Assembly (NCBI GenBank): GCA_946478775.1 | Contig: CAMLDR010000020.1 | Location: forward strand, 1 to 35,906 | Reading direction: 5' to 3' | DNA length: 35,906 nt | From: an uncultured Flavobacteriales bacterium | GTDB taxonomy: Bacteria > Bacteroidota > Bacteroidia > Flavobacteriales > Crocinitomicaceae | Shown here: positions 16,375 to 23,944 of the stretch, piece by piece | Layout of the letters: every line of letters starts with the position of its first letter | How positions within the stretch are numbered: the first letter of the stretch is position 1 | Position numbers and translations under genes: made by a program | Notes under the pieces: model-generated | What the model saw: only the letters and a program-made list of their open reading frames with translations | Told to the model about the DNA's origin: nothing | Databases searched by the model: none

Positions 16375-16465
16375 ACCTAACCACTCGATTTACCACATAG
16401 GGTTTCACCTACTTTCAAAATCTAATTTTCATGTCTTCTTGATCAAATTTAGTATTGTGCTAAAA
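16353..16465 (-). ncRNA. Candidate short leader RNA / sRNA, family member B
   Basis: Inferred transcript from below the repeat box (16499-16473) to the hairpin. The stretch before the hairpin, GTGGTTAGGTAAAAGGGG on the minus strand, matches member D (TTAGGTTAAAAGGG) and resembles member A. An ATG occurs at the equivalent position but opens only a 2-codon frame. In the rest of the 16289-16750 gap I see no gene. Confidence 0.4.
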
Positions 16466-16472
16466 GAATGGT

Positions 16473-16501
16473 TTACATTATTAACTATCTACATTTACAT
16501 A
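16473..16501 (-). promoter_or_regulatory. Direct-repeat box (22-bp spacing) upstream of leader B
   Basis: Minus-strand TGTAA at 16499-16495 and 16477-16473, 22 bp apart rather than 21, with ATATATGTAAAT as the distal half. It is the one spacing variant in the set and therefore the least certain. Confidence 0.5.
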
Positions 16502-16750
16502 TATTTTGGAAATGTGAAATAATTATAATAAAATGATTTTTTTGATATTTTACTAACAAAACAGGTCGCTTCTAACTACCTGAAACTACTTTAAATAAAT
16601 GTTTTTTCATATTGTGCCATCTCTTTTCTTCAGACGAATACGTCATTTAGTAGATTCTGTTGTAATACTCCTTCATCTTAACAAAGTTTAGCCTTACTGC
16701 TTTTGAAATTGCCGTAAATTTTAAGGTGTTAACGCATTAATTACACGATT

Positions 16751-17230
16751 ATGAAAAAGAGCATTTCGATATTCAATTCGCATGATGAAGCAGTAAAAGC
16801 ACTTCATGAATTGCAGGAAAGTGGTGTCAATATGTCTAAAATCTCGTTGGTTGGTCAGGCAGAGGTTGTAAACGACCACATTCACGTCAAATCCAATACG
16901 GCATTAGTTGCCGCGCCGGTTGCGGCAGGAACGATCCTTGGCACCACATTGGGAGTGCTCACCGGAGTCGGACTTTTCGCCATTCCGGGACTGGGTATTT
17001 TATTCGGAGCCGGGGCGGTTATTGGTGCGTTGGCAGGTTTCCAGGTCGGAGTACTGACAGGTGGATTTGCAACCATCCTGGTAGACCTGGGAGTCAAAGA
17101 AGATCACATCGAATACGAACAGCATTTGAAAGAAGGCAGATTCTTGCTGTTTTACGATGGACCGGAAGAAGAGATCGATCAGGTGGAACGGATCATTGAA
17201 GGAAAGCATTTGGGGGTAACGCGGTATTAG
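16751..17230 (+). CDS. General stress protein 17M-like protein with glycine-zipper region
   Basis: 159 residues. The N-terminus MKKSISIFNSHDEAVKALHE plus LQESGVNMSKISLVGQ is the GSP-17M/YflT-like fold, which begins with a beta-strand and a helix that bins the two chain halves. Residues about 50-115 are Gly/Ala/Val-rich (AAPVAAGTILGTTLGVLTGV...GALAGFQVGVLTGG), likely membrane-inserting. The tail VKEDHIEYEQHLKEGRFLLF completes the fold. Members are induced by general stress; no enzymatic role is known. It stands alone on the plus strand, and I see no 21-bp box in front of it. Confidence 0.8.
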   Translation: MKKSISIFNSHDEAVKALHELQESGVNMSKISLVGQAEVVNDHIHVKSNTALVAAPVAAGTILGTTLGVLTGVGLFAIPGLGILFGAGAVIGALAGFQVGVLTGGFATILVDLGVKEDHIEYEQHLKEGRFLLFYDGPEEEIDQVERIIEGKHLGVTRY

Positions 17231-17284
17231 TGATTGAGTTCCAATACCTGTCGGTATGACTTCAACTACCACTTAAAAATACGC

Positions 17285-17300
17285 ATAGACATCTGTCTAT
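17285..17300. repeat. 16-bp palindrome downstream of the GSP17M-like gene
   Basis: ATAGACA-TC-TGTCTAT is a near-perfect inverted repeat in the 17231-17400 gap between convergent genes. With no T-run it is a poor terminator; it may be an operator or a chance palindrome. Nothing else is apparent in this gap. Confidence 0.35.
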
Positions 17301-17400
17301 TTAGCCAGTTGGGATGAGAGGTGTAGGAGATGATAGGTGTAGGATTGGTAACAAAGTCCATGATTCCATATTCTATCATTTCCATCCGATCCGGCTATTC

Positions 17401-18621
17401 CTAAAAAGCCGAAATCGTTAATCCGTAAACAGAATAACCAAGCAGTAACAAGGTCAGTAAAACTCCCAGCACACAAAGCAAAGGTATATTGCGGATATTG
17501 AGCGGAACTTTATAGGGCCTTTCAGTATCCGGCTGCTTTTTTCGCAATACAATTACGGAAACATTCACAAAGAGAAAAGTAATAAAAATGAAGAAGTTAG
17601 CGATCAGTGCCACCACTTCCAGCTTTCCGATAGCGGCGAATGCAATCATCAGACCTGCGACGAGAATTAATGCAAAAACGGGTGTTTTTCGTTTACTGGA
17701 AACGACTGAAAGCCAATTCAGCTTTTTGTTTTCTTTTCCCAGATGCAGTAATACCCTGGAACTTCCCATCATGTTTGACAAGATGGTATTGGTGGTTGAA
17801 AACAAGGCGATCACTGAAATAACAACCGCTCCTGTTTTTCCCAGTTCACCGGTTACAATATCTGCCAGCGGGTGTTTGCTTTTCCCCAACTCTTCCCATG
17901 GAATGGCGCTAACAGCACAAACAGCCACCACCAGGTAAACAAACATCACAATGCTGCTGGATAGAAACAAGGCTTTGGGAATGTTCTTTTCCGGTGATCT
18001 GGTTTCTTCGCTTAATTTCACGATCTCCTCAAAACCAATGTAGGCGAAATAGCTGAGCGCTGCTCCCAGTAAAACATGATTGAACCCGCCGGGCGGTGCT
18101 TCGAGGTAATTTACTTTTCCCAAATAAGGAAAGGCTACCCAAACGACCAGTACTAAACCGGCAAATTCTATGATCGTAAAAATGATATTAACGGTAGACG
18201 ACTGCCTGACCCCGCTGATATTAACGAGCCAAACAAATGCGATAATCCCTAATGCGGCAAGAAATAAATTGACATCCAGTAACTGAGAGAAATATCCTGC
18301 AAATCCAATGGATACGGTTGCGCCACTGACTATTCCGTTGATTGAAATAATTAATCCCAGGGTGATGGCCATTTTCTTATTGAAAGCATTTTTTGCATAA
18401 ACGTATTCTCCACCCGCACTGGGAAACATACTACTTAGTTCAGCATAGGAAAATGCACTCATCAATGCTGCAAGGGAAGCAATTGCAAAGGACAGCCAAA
18501 TCATATTTCCGCTAAAACCGGCAACTTTACCCACAATAGCATAAATCCCGGCTCCAAGGATAGATCCCGTTCCGAAGAAAACTGCTTCTGTCAATCCCAA
18601 TGTTCGTTTGAGTTTACTCAT
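17401..18621 (-). CDS. APC-superfamily amino acid permease
   Basis: 406 residues with about 11-12 hydrophobic helices. The start LKRTLGLTEAVFFGTGSILGAGIYAIVG contains the APC helix-1 motif G-x-G-S-I-L-G-A-G-I-Y. SMFPSAGGEYVYAKNAFN lies around residue 65, and the helix-6 region reads FFAYIGFEEIVKLSEETRSPEKNIPKAL, the E-x-x-x-P-x-k-x-IP-k-A signature. These are proton-coupled or exchange carriers for amino acids; substrate not predictable. The gene starts 12 bp after the LigD stop, so it is probably cotranscribed with ku-ligD, although functionally it may fit the amino acids released by cyanophycin breakdown in the next operon. Confidence 0.9.
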   Translation of the reverse strand: MSKLKRTLGLTEAVFFGTGSILGAGIYAIVGKVAGFSGNMIWLSFAIASLAALMSAFSYAELSSMFPSAGGEYVYAKNAFNKKMAITLGLIISINGIVSGATVSIGFAGYFSQLLDVNLFLAALGIIAFVWLVNISGVRQSSTVNIIFTIIEFAGLVLVVWVAFPYLGKVNYLEAPPGGFNHVLLGAALSYFAYIGFEEIVKLSEETRSPEKNIPKALFLSSSIVMFVYLVVAVCAVSAIPWEELGKSKHPLADIVTGELGKTGAVVISVIALFSTTNTILSNMMGSSRVLLHLGKENKKLNWLSVVSSKRKTPVFALILVAGLMIAFAAIGKLEVVALIANFFIFITFLFVNVSVIVLRKKQPDTERPYKVPLNIRNIPLLCVLGVLLTLLLLGYSVYGLTISAF

Positions 18622-18633
18622 AGCACGTATGTT

Positions 18634-21222
18634 CTAATTTTCAATCAGCTTTTCCAACTTCGATAGTGCCTTTCCAATATCCGCTCCTTTTCCAAGAACA
18701 CCTTTCCAGAGATCACCCTTTTGGTTTAAGCGGTTAAAAATGGTGTAAATGGTAAAATCTTTCGGATCGAGATCTTCGTTTACTTCCGACCATTCGAGGG
18801 GAGTAGAAACGGTTGCTCCCGGCTTCGGCCTTACACTGTATGCGGCTGCAATGGTTTGACCTTTCCGGTTCTGCAAAAAATCAATGTAGACCTTGTCACG
18901 GCGCTTGGAAACCGTTCGTTCTGTACTGGTGGTATCTGGTAAGAGCTGCTGAACGGCTGTTGCGAGCAATTCACCAAAGAGCTTGATCTCGTCGTAAGTG
19001 TAGCGCTTTTTCAAAGGAATGTAAACATGCAAACCTGTTGCTCCGCTTGTCTTGCAAAAGGTCTCAATTCCAATTTCAGTGCAAACTTCCCGGATCTTTA
19101 AGGCCGTCTTTACAACTTCTTTGAAACCAATGTCCCCGGGATCCAGGTCCATGATCATGTAATCGGGATAATCCGGTTTGTTGAAAGTACTGTGCCAGGG
19201 ATTGATCTCAATACACCCTAAATTCGCCATATAAACCAAAGTAGCTTCGTTATCACAGATCAAATAATCGAGGTATTCCGAATTGGATTTCGAATAGTGC
19301 TTTTCTGTGTGGATCCATTCCGGGATTTGGCTGGTATCCATGTCTTTTTGATAGAATCCGGGGTTTGCAATGCCATTTGGGTGACGGTTCAGTGATTCAG
19401 GCCTATTCTTAAGATAAGGAAGAATAAATTTGCTGATCCGGCGGTAATAATCCATGATCTCCCCTTTCGAAGTTCCCGTATTCGGGAAATATACCTTATT
19501 CCGGTTGGTTACTTTCAGTACTTTGCCGTTGATGCGTAGTTCCGTGTCGTTCTCTTCGTATATCTGAGAGGCATCCTTTTTCGACAGAGTTCGAGAATTC
19601 TCGAACCCTGTCGCTTTCGTATCGTTATCCTTCATAGCTTCCGATGCTTTTTTATCTGTCCGCAATCCCATAAATACCGGGACACGCAGGTGCTTATCTG
19701 CTGTCCAGTTTGCAAATTCCACATTGCAGACCAAAACAGGTTTGATCCACGTGGGTTTTCCTTTTTGACCCGTCATTTTGGGCGACACATCAAAAGGGCT
19801 TTTTGCTGTTTTGAGCTTTTCAAACTGCGCGTGCAACTCTTCCAGGGTTATTTCCGTGAAGCCTGTTCCGCAATTACCGATATAGACCAGTTTCCCTTTA
19901 TCGTAAATCCCAAGAATCAACGACCCGAAAAATTTGCGGCTGTTCTGCGGAGCCGTGTACCCACATATAACTGCTTCCAGTGACTGACGGGTTTTAATCT
20001 TTAGCCAGGAATCCGAACGCGCTCCGGGAAAATAAGCGCTTGAACTTTCTTTTGCAATGACACCTTCGTACCCCAGTTTGGTGAGACGCTTCATTAACTG
20101 TGTCCCTTTTTCCGGAACGACGGGCGAAGGTTGAATGTTCTCCAGTTTCACTTTTGAAAAAACAGCTTCCAGTAATTCCCTGCGCTGGATAAAAGGCAGT
20201 TGTGTTACCGGATAACCATTGAGGTACAAAATATCGAAAACGTAATACCTCAAAGTTCCTTTCTTCGTTGTTGTATAGTTCTGTAATAACTGAAAGTTAC
20301 TGATCCCTTTTTTATCTTCGATGACGATTTCACCGTCCAGGACCAGGTCGTCCTCAAACTTTTCAAGTTCAGGTATCAATGGGGCGTATTGTTTATTGAA
20401 CGGATTCCCATTCCTGGAAAGGATTTCTGCTTTTCCTTTATGGATCTTTGTTACAGCACGGTATCCGTCGTATTTCGGTTCGTACATCCAGTCCGGATGA
20501 TTGCTGTGAGCAGAAGCCAGGGTTGCCAGCATGGGCTTTTTCAGCTTTTTCCAGGCTTTTTCAATGTCCGTTTTGGGTAAGGAGGGTTCAGCTTCTGTTT
20601 CCTGGTCGGGAGAAACTTTCGATTCCTTTTTCGCTGCCGCCGGTTTGGCTTTCGACTTCGGAGATTTCTTTTTGTGAAAGGGTTTCACCGGATCGATCGA
20701 AGCGATGTCGTAGCTTTTCACGGCATGCTCGTCTGATTTTTTGATCAGCAGCCAGTTCTTGTCCGTTCCGTCGTTCATGCGAACCAGTGCAAATGCGCCT
20801 TTCAGGTATTTTCCTTTCAGGACGAATTTCAGATCGCCTTTGTGGTATTGATGCAAAAGCAATTTTTCAATGGATTTGTTTTTATCCGGTTCCAAAGGAA
20901 CGTAGGTCCCGTTATCCCAGATCTCAACAATTCCTGCCCCGTAATTCCCTTCCGGGATTTCTCCGTAGAATTTGCCGTAAGCAAGCGGGTGGTCTTCCAC
21001 GTGAACTGCCAACCTGCGCTCTCCCGCTTTCATGGAAGGACCTTTCGGAACTGCCCAGCTTTTCAGCACACCCTCCATCTCCAGGCGGAAATCATAATGT
21101 AAATGGGAAGCATCATGGCGCTGGACCACAAAAGTCAATTTTGCGGAAGTTTTCTCTTTTCCGCTTGAAGGTTCGGGGGTCTTATCGAAGTCCCGTTTTT
21201 CTTTGTAGCGTTCCAGTGCCAT
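18634..21222 (-). CDS. ligD: ATP-dependent DNA ligase LigD (phosphoesterase-ligase-polymerase)
   Basis: 862 residues from the ATG at 21222, with domain order phosphoesterase, ligase, polymerase. The phosphoesterase (about 25-160) shows RHDASHLHYDFRLEMEG with the catalytic His/His/Asp cluster and HVEDHPLAYGKFYGEIPEGN. A Lys/Pro/Ala linker follows. The ligase (about 235-535) has EPKYDGYRAVTK, the KxDG nucleotidyl-lysine at about 248, plus LDGEIVI and a terminal WIKPVLVCNVEFANW. The polymerase (about 560-855) has the MIMDLDPGD catalytic Asp pair near 690 and the CKTSGATGLHVYIPL segment. The enzyme seals double-strand breaks after Ku-dependent end joining. The start lies 2 bp after the ku stop: an operon. 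Confidence 0.97.
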   Translation of the reverse strand: MALERYKEKRDFDKTPEPSSGKEKTSAKLTFVVQRHDASHLHYDFRLEMEGVLKSWAVPKGPSMKAGERRLAVHVEDHPLAYGKFYGEIPEGNYGAGIVEIWDNGTYVPLEPDKNKSIEKLLLHQYHKGDLKFVLKGKYLKGAFALVRMNDGTDKNWLLIKKSDEHAVKSYDIASIDPVKPFHKKKSPKSKAKPAAAKKESKVSPDQETEAEPSLPKTDIEKAWKKLKKPMLATLASAHSNHPDWMYEPKYDGYRAVTKIHKGKAEILSRNGNPFNKQYAPLIPELEKFEDDLVLDGEIVIEDKKGISNFQLLQNYTTTKKGTLRYYVFDILYLNGYPVTQLPFIQRRELLEAVFSKVKLENIQPSPVVPEKGTQLMKRLTKLGYEGVIAKESSSAYFPGARSDSWLKIKTRQSLEAVICGYTAPQNSRKFFGSLILGIYDKGKLVYIGNCGTGFTEITLEELHAQFEKLKTAKSPFDVSPKMTGQKGKPTWIKPVLVCNVEFANWTADKHLRVPVFMGLRTDKKASEAMKDNDTKATGFENSRTLSKKDASQIYEENDTELRINGKVLKVTNRNKVYFPNTGTSKGEIMDYYRRISKFILPYLKNRPESLNRHPNGIANPGFYQKDMDTSQIPEWIHTEKHYSKSNSEYLDYLICDNEATLVYMANLGCIEINPWHSTFNKPDYPDYMIMDLDPGDIGFKEVVKTALKIREVCTEIGIETFCKTSGATGLHVYIPLKKRYTYDEIKLFGELLATAVQQLLPDTTSTERTVSKRRDKVYIDFLQNRKGQTIAAAYSVRPKPGATVSTPLEWSEVNEDLDPKDFTIYTIFNRLNQKGDLWKGVLGKGADIGKALSKLEKLIEN

Positions 21223-21224
21223 GA

Positions 21225-22004
21225 TCAAGATGCTTTGGATGATTTACTTTTATTCAAACTTGCTTTGAGTTGTTCCATCAAATCTTTCGACTTGCTGTGA
21301 ACGATTTTCAGTGTCGGCACTTTTGATTTCTTGCCTTTGGCCTTCGCTTTGATGATCTTCAGCAAAGAAGCGGCATATTCGTCCTTGAATTTTTCGATAC
21401 TGAAAGGCGTGGTGTATTGTTTGATCAATGCCAGTGCCATTTTCAGTTCTGCAGGTTTTACTTCTGAAGCTGCCGGCAGTTTTAGATCGTCCGTATCCCG
21501 GATTTCCTGTGCGAAGCGGATTTTACTCAATACCAGTACATTTCCACGTGGTTTCAATACGGTTAATGTTTCTGCCGTGCGCAATACGAATTGTGCAATC
21601 CCTACTTTTTTAGATTTCGCCAGTGCTTCGCGCATCAAAGCATAAGCCTTGATTCCGGATTTTTCCGGTTCCACATAATAAGAATTCTCAAAGAAGATCG
21701 TGTCAATGTCCTTTTCATCTACGAAATGATCTACCTGGATGATCTTGCTTTTCTCGGGTGAGGCTGCTTCAAAATCTTCCTTATCAAGCAAAATATAATT
21801 TTCTTTCAGCTTATACGCTTTTGCAATGTGTTCCCAAGCCACTTCCTTCCCGGTATTCTCATTTACGCGCTTGAATTTAATATGGCTCATATCCCGCGGA
21901 TCCATCATATCAAGATCAAGAGAACTCTGTTGCGTGGCACTGTATAACTTTACGGGGATATTGACCAAGCCAAAACTAATTGCCCCTTTCCAAATTGCTT
22001 TCAT
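21225..22004 (-). CDS. ku: Non-homologous end-joining protein Ku
   Basis: 259 residues, the normal size of bacterial Ku. It starts MKAIWKGAISFGLVNIPVKLY, the universal bacterial Ku opening. DPRDMSHIKFKRVNENTGKEV, FFENSYYVEPEKSG and TLVVLRPRGNVLVLSKIR-like VLKPRGNVLVLSKIRFAQE follow. The C-terminus is Lys/Ser-rich (KAKGKKSKVPTLKIVHSKSK), a typical LigD-interaction and DNA-binding tail. It binds double-strand ends as a ring homodimer and recruits LigD, encoded next. I see no repeat box upstream; the 22005-22121 gap holds no strong terminator, so readthrough from the cyanophycin operon is possible. Confidence 0.97.
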   Translation of the reverse strand: MKAIWKGAISFGLVNIPVKLYSATQQSSLDLDMMDPRDMSHIKFKRVNENTGKEVAWEHIAKAYKLKENYILLDKEDFEAASPEKSKIIQVDHFVDEKDIDTIFFENSYYVEPEKSGIKAYALMREALAKSKKVGIAQFVLRTAETLTVLKPRGNVLVLSKIRFAQEIRDTDDLKLPAASEVKPAELKMALALIKQYTTPFSIEKFKDEYAASLLKIIKAKAKGKKSKVPTLKIVHSKSKDLMEQLKASLNKSKSSKAS

Positions 22005-22121
22005 ATCTTACTAATTGAAAATTTATAATGGAGAATGGAGAAAATCTTTAATCCTCCTTATTCTAATAAATGGAAGAAAATCGAAAAGCTTAAAAAGCTA
22101 AATCCTTTTATTTTACCATGA

Positions 22122-23066
22122 TCAATTCTCCTCTTCTTCATCCTTTTCAACTCTTCCCGGTTTATCCGGTCTCAGCATACTGTCGGGTTGATAAATATCC
22201 ACTATTAATTGTCCTGTATAATCTATCGATGCACGATGCATGCGGTCACAATTGAATGAAAATGCTATATTCCCGAGTGCATCCACGCTGATCATACCTA
22301 CATCTCCGTTAATCGGGTTATTGATATTCCTGATGACGTGATCACACGCGTCCTGGACAGGCATTCCTTTCAGTTCCATTAAGGCTGAAACCCGATGGGC
22401 GATCACATTGATGATGATCAATTCACCGTCGCCGGTGCAGGAAGAGGCGCCGTGCGAGTCTGCATAGCAGCCAGCTCCGATCACGCAGCTGTCGCCTACT
22501 CTGCCTGGTAAACTATTGGACAATCCGCCTGTGGAAGTTGCAGCAGCCATGTTTCCTCGTGCATCCAAAGCCACACAGCCAACTGTTCCATGACCAAAGC
22601 TTTTTTCTTCTTTCAAGTCATTGAGTTGTCTTTCCACTACAAAATAATCGTCGGGCATCAATTCCAATCCGTTCAGTTCAGCCAGTTTCAATGCTCCGTA
22701 ACCGGCCAGGTGAACATGTTTGGTATTGCTCATCACCTTTCTTGCCAGTGAGATCGGATTTTTGACTTTTGTAACCATCGAAACAGCACCTGCTGCAAGC
22801 GTATTTCCATTCATAATGGCAGCATCCATTTCCACCTTTCCATCGGCATTCAATGCGGAACCTCTGCCTGCATTAAACAAGGGGTCGTCTTCCAGGATTC
22901 GGACTGTTGCTTCTACTACATCCAGTGCAGAAGCACCGTTCACCAATAATTCGTACCCGCGTTCTATAGCTGTTCTCAGGCTTTCCAGGTAGCCGTCGTA
23001 ATTTGCTTCAATAAATTCGCTGTTTTGTCCGGCGCCACCGTGGATGGCTATCGCAATTCTATTCAT
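22122..23066 (-). CDS. iaaA: Isoaspartyl peptidase / L-asparaginase (Ntn-hydrolase)
   Basis: 314 residues. It starts MNRIAIAIHGGAG, the family opening, followed by SALDVVEATVRILEDDPLFNAGRGSALNADG. The autoproteolytic motif is GHGTVGCVALDARGN (about residues 158-172), where the Thr becomes the N-terminal nucleophile, then AAATSTGG. It hydrolyses beta-Asp dipeptides; in cyanophycin breakdown that is beta-Asp-Arg to aspartate plus arginine. Its ATG overlaps the cphB stop by 8 bp, so translation is coupled and the three genes form one degradation-ready operon. Confidence 0.95.
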   Translation of the reverse strand: MNRIAIAIHGGAGQNSEFIEANYDGYLESLRTAIERGYELLVNGASALDVVEATVRILEDDPLFNAGRGSALNADGKVEMDAAIMNGNTLAAGAVSMVTKVKNPISLARKVMSNTKHVHLAGYGALKLAELNGLELMPDDYFVVERQLNDLKEEKSFGHGTVGCVALDARGNMAAATSTGGLSNSLPGRVGDSCVIGAGCYADSHGASSCTGDGELIIINVIAHRVSALMELKGMPVQDACDHVIRNINNPINGDVGMISVDALGNIAFSFNCDRMHRASIDYTGQLIVDIYQPDSMLRPDKPGRVEKDEEEEN

Positions 23067-23934
23067 TTTCTGATGGTTTTAAATGTGAATAACTCAATTC
23101 GCAGGTATGGATATTGAATTCGCAATTTCTTACCAGCAAATGCACCTTCAGATTATCAACGTAGATCGGTTCGCCTTTCTCTACATTGTAAACATTGGTT
23201 TGTTCGACATGCCTTGCGTCAATGATCACGACCATTCCCGAGCCAAGACATTGCGCTTTTCGACCTTTCCGGATCAATAAAGCCGTATCTTCTCCCAGTC
23301 CTATACCCAGCTGGTTGGAATTCGAAATGACAGCATGTACCAATCTTCCGAACCGGCCTCTGCGGATAAAGTGCGTATCAATAATGCAATCATCGATGAG
23401 TCCCAGGCCTGAACTGATCCTCAGGTCATAATTAATGAGCGCTTCGTTCGTACCACCGCTTTGGATCATCAGTTTTGACATAACCATCGCTCCTGCACTT
23501 GTTCCGGCTACTGTGAACCTGGAATCGGTTTTGTAGCGTCTCAGAATTGCTTCTGCAATAGGTGAACCTCCGATGATGGTTGCAATCTTGAATTGGTCTC
23601 CACCCGAGAACATGACCGTATTTGCCCTGTTTACCCGTTCCAGGTATTCTTCGTTCTTGGTATCTGCAATACTTCGTATGTCCAGGAATCCTACATTCGT
23701 ATACCCTACCTTCCCGAAAGCCTTCTCATAACTCGCCCGAATTTCCAGTGGAAAACCGGTAGCTGTCGTAATGACTTCTATCCGGTCATCCAGGGATTTC
23801 TCCGAAACCAGTTGTTTTAATATTTCCAGGTGCACAAACTGTTTGTTGTGCATGGCTATCGGGACCTGGTTCTCACCTTTATCTTCGGCGCCACCGATGA
23901 GTAAAAGTCTTCCTTTGGGTAGTGAGTGCGACAT
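23059..23934 (-). CDS. cphB: Cyanophycinase
   Basis: 291 residues with the S51-type serine peptidase core: GRLLLIGGAEDKGE at the start, MFSGGDQFKIATIIGGSPI (about 110-128), the nucleophile motif VAGTSAGAMVMS (about 139-150), DTHFIRRGRFGRL and GIGLGEDTALLI. Cyanophycinase cuts cyanophycin to beta-Asp-Arg dipeptides. No signal peptide is present, so it acts in the cytoplasm on storage granules. Ten bp after cphA. A second, clearly homologous copy lies at 29097-29966. Confidence 0.95.
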   Translation of the reverse strand: MSHSLPKGRLLLIGGAEDKGENQVPIAMHNKQFVHLEILKQLVSEKSLDDRIEVITTATGFPLEIRASYEKAFGKVGYTNVGFLDIRSIADTKNEEYLERVNRANTVMFSGGDQFKIATIIGGSPIAEAILRRYKTDSRFTVAGTSAGAMVMSKLMIQSGGTNEALINYDLRISSGLGLIDDCIIDTHFIRRGRFGRLVHAVISNSNQLGIGLGEDTALLIRKGRKAQCLGSGMVVIIDARHVEQTNVYNVEKGEPIYVDNLKVHLLVRNCEFNIHTCELSYSHLKPSENE

Positions 23935-23944
23935 TTTTTAAGTT

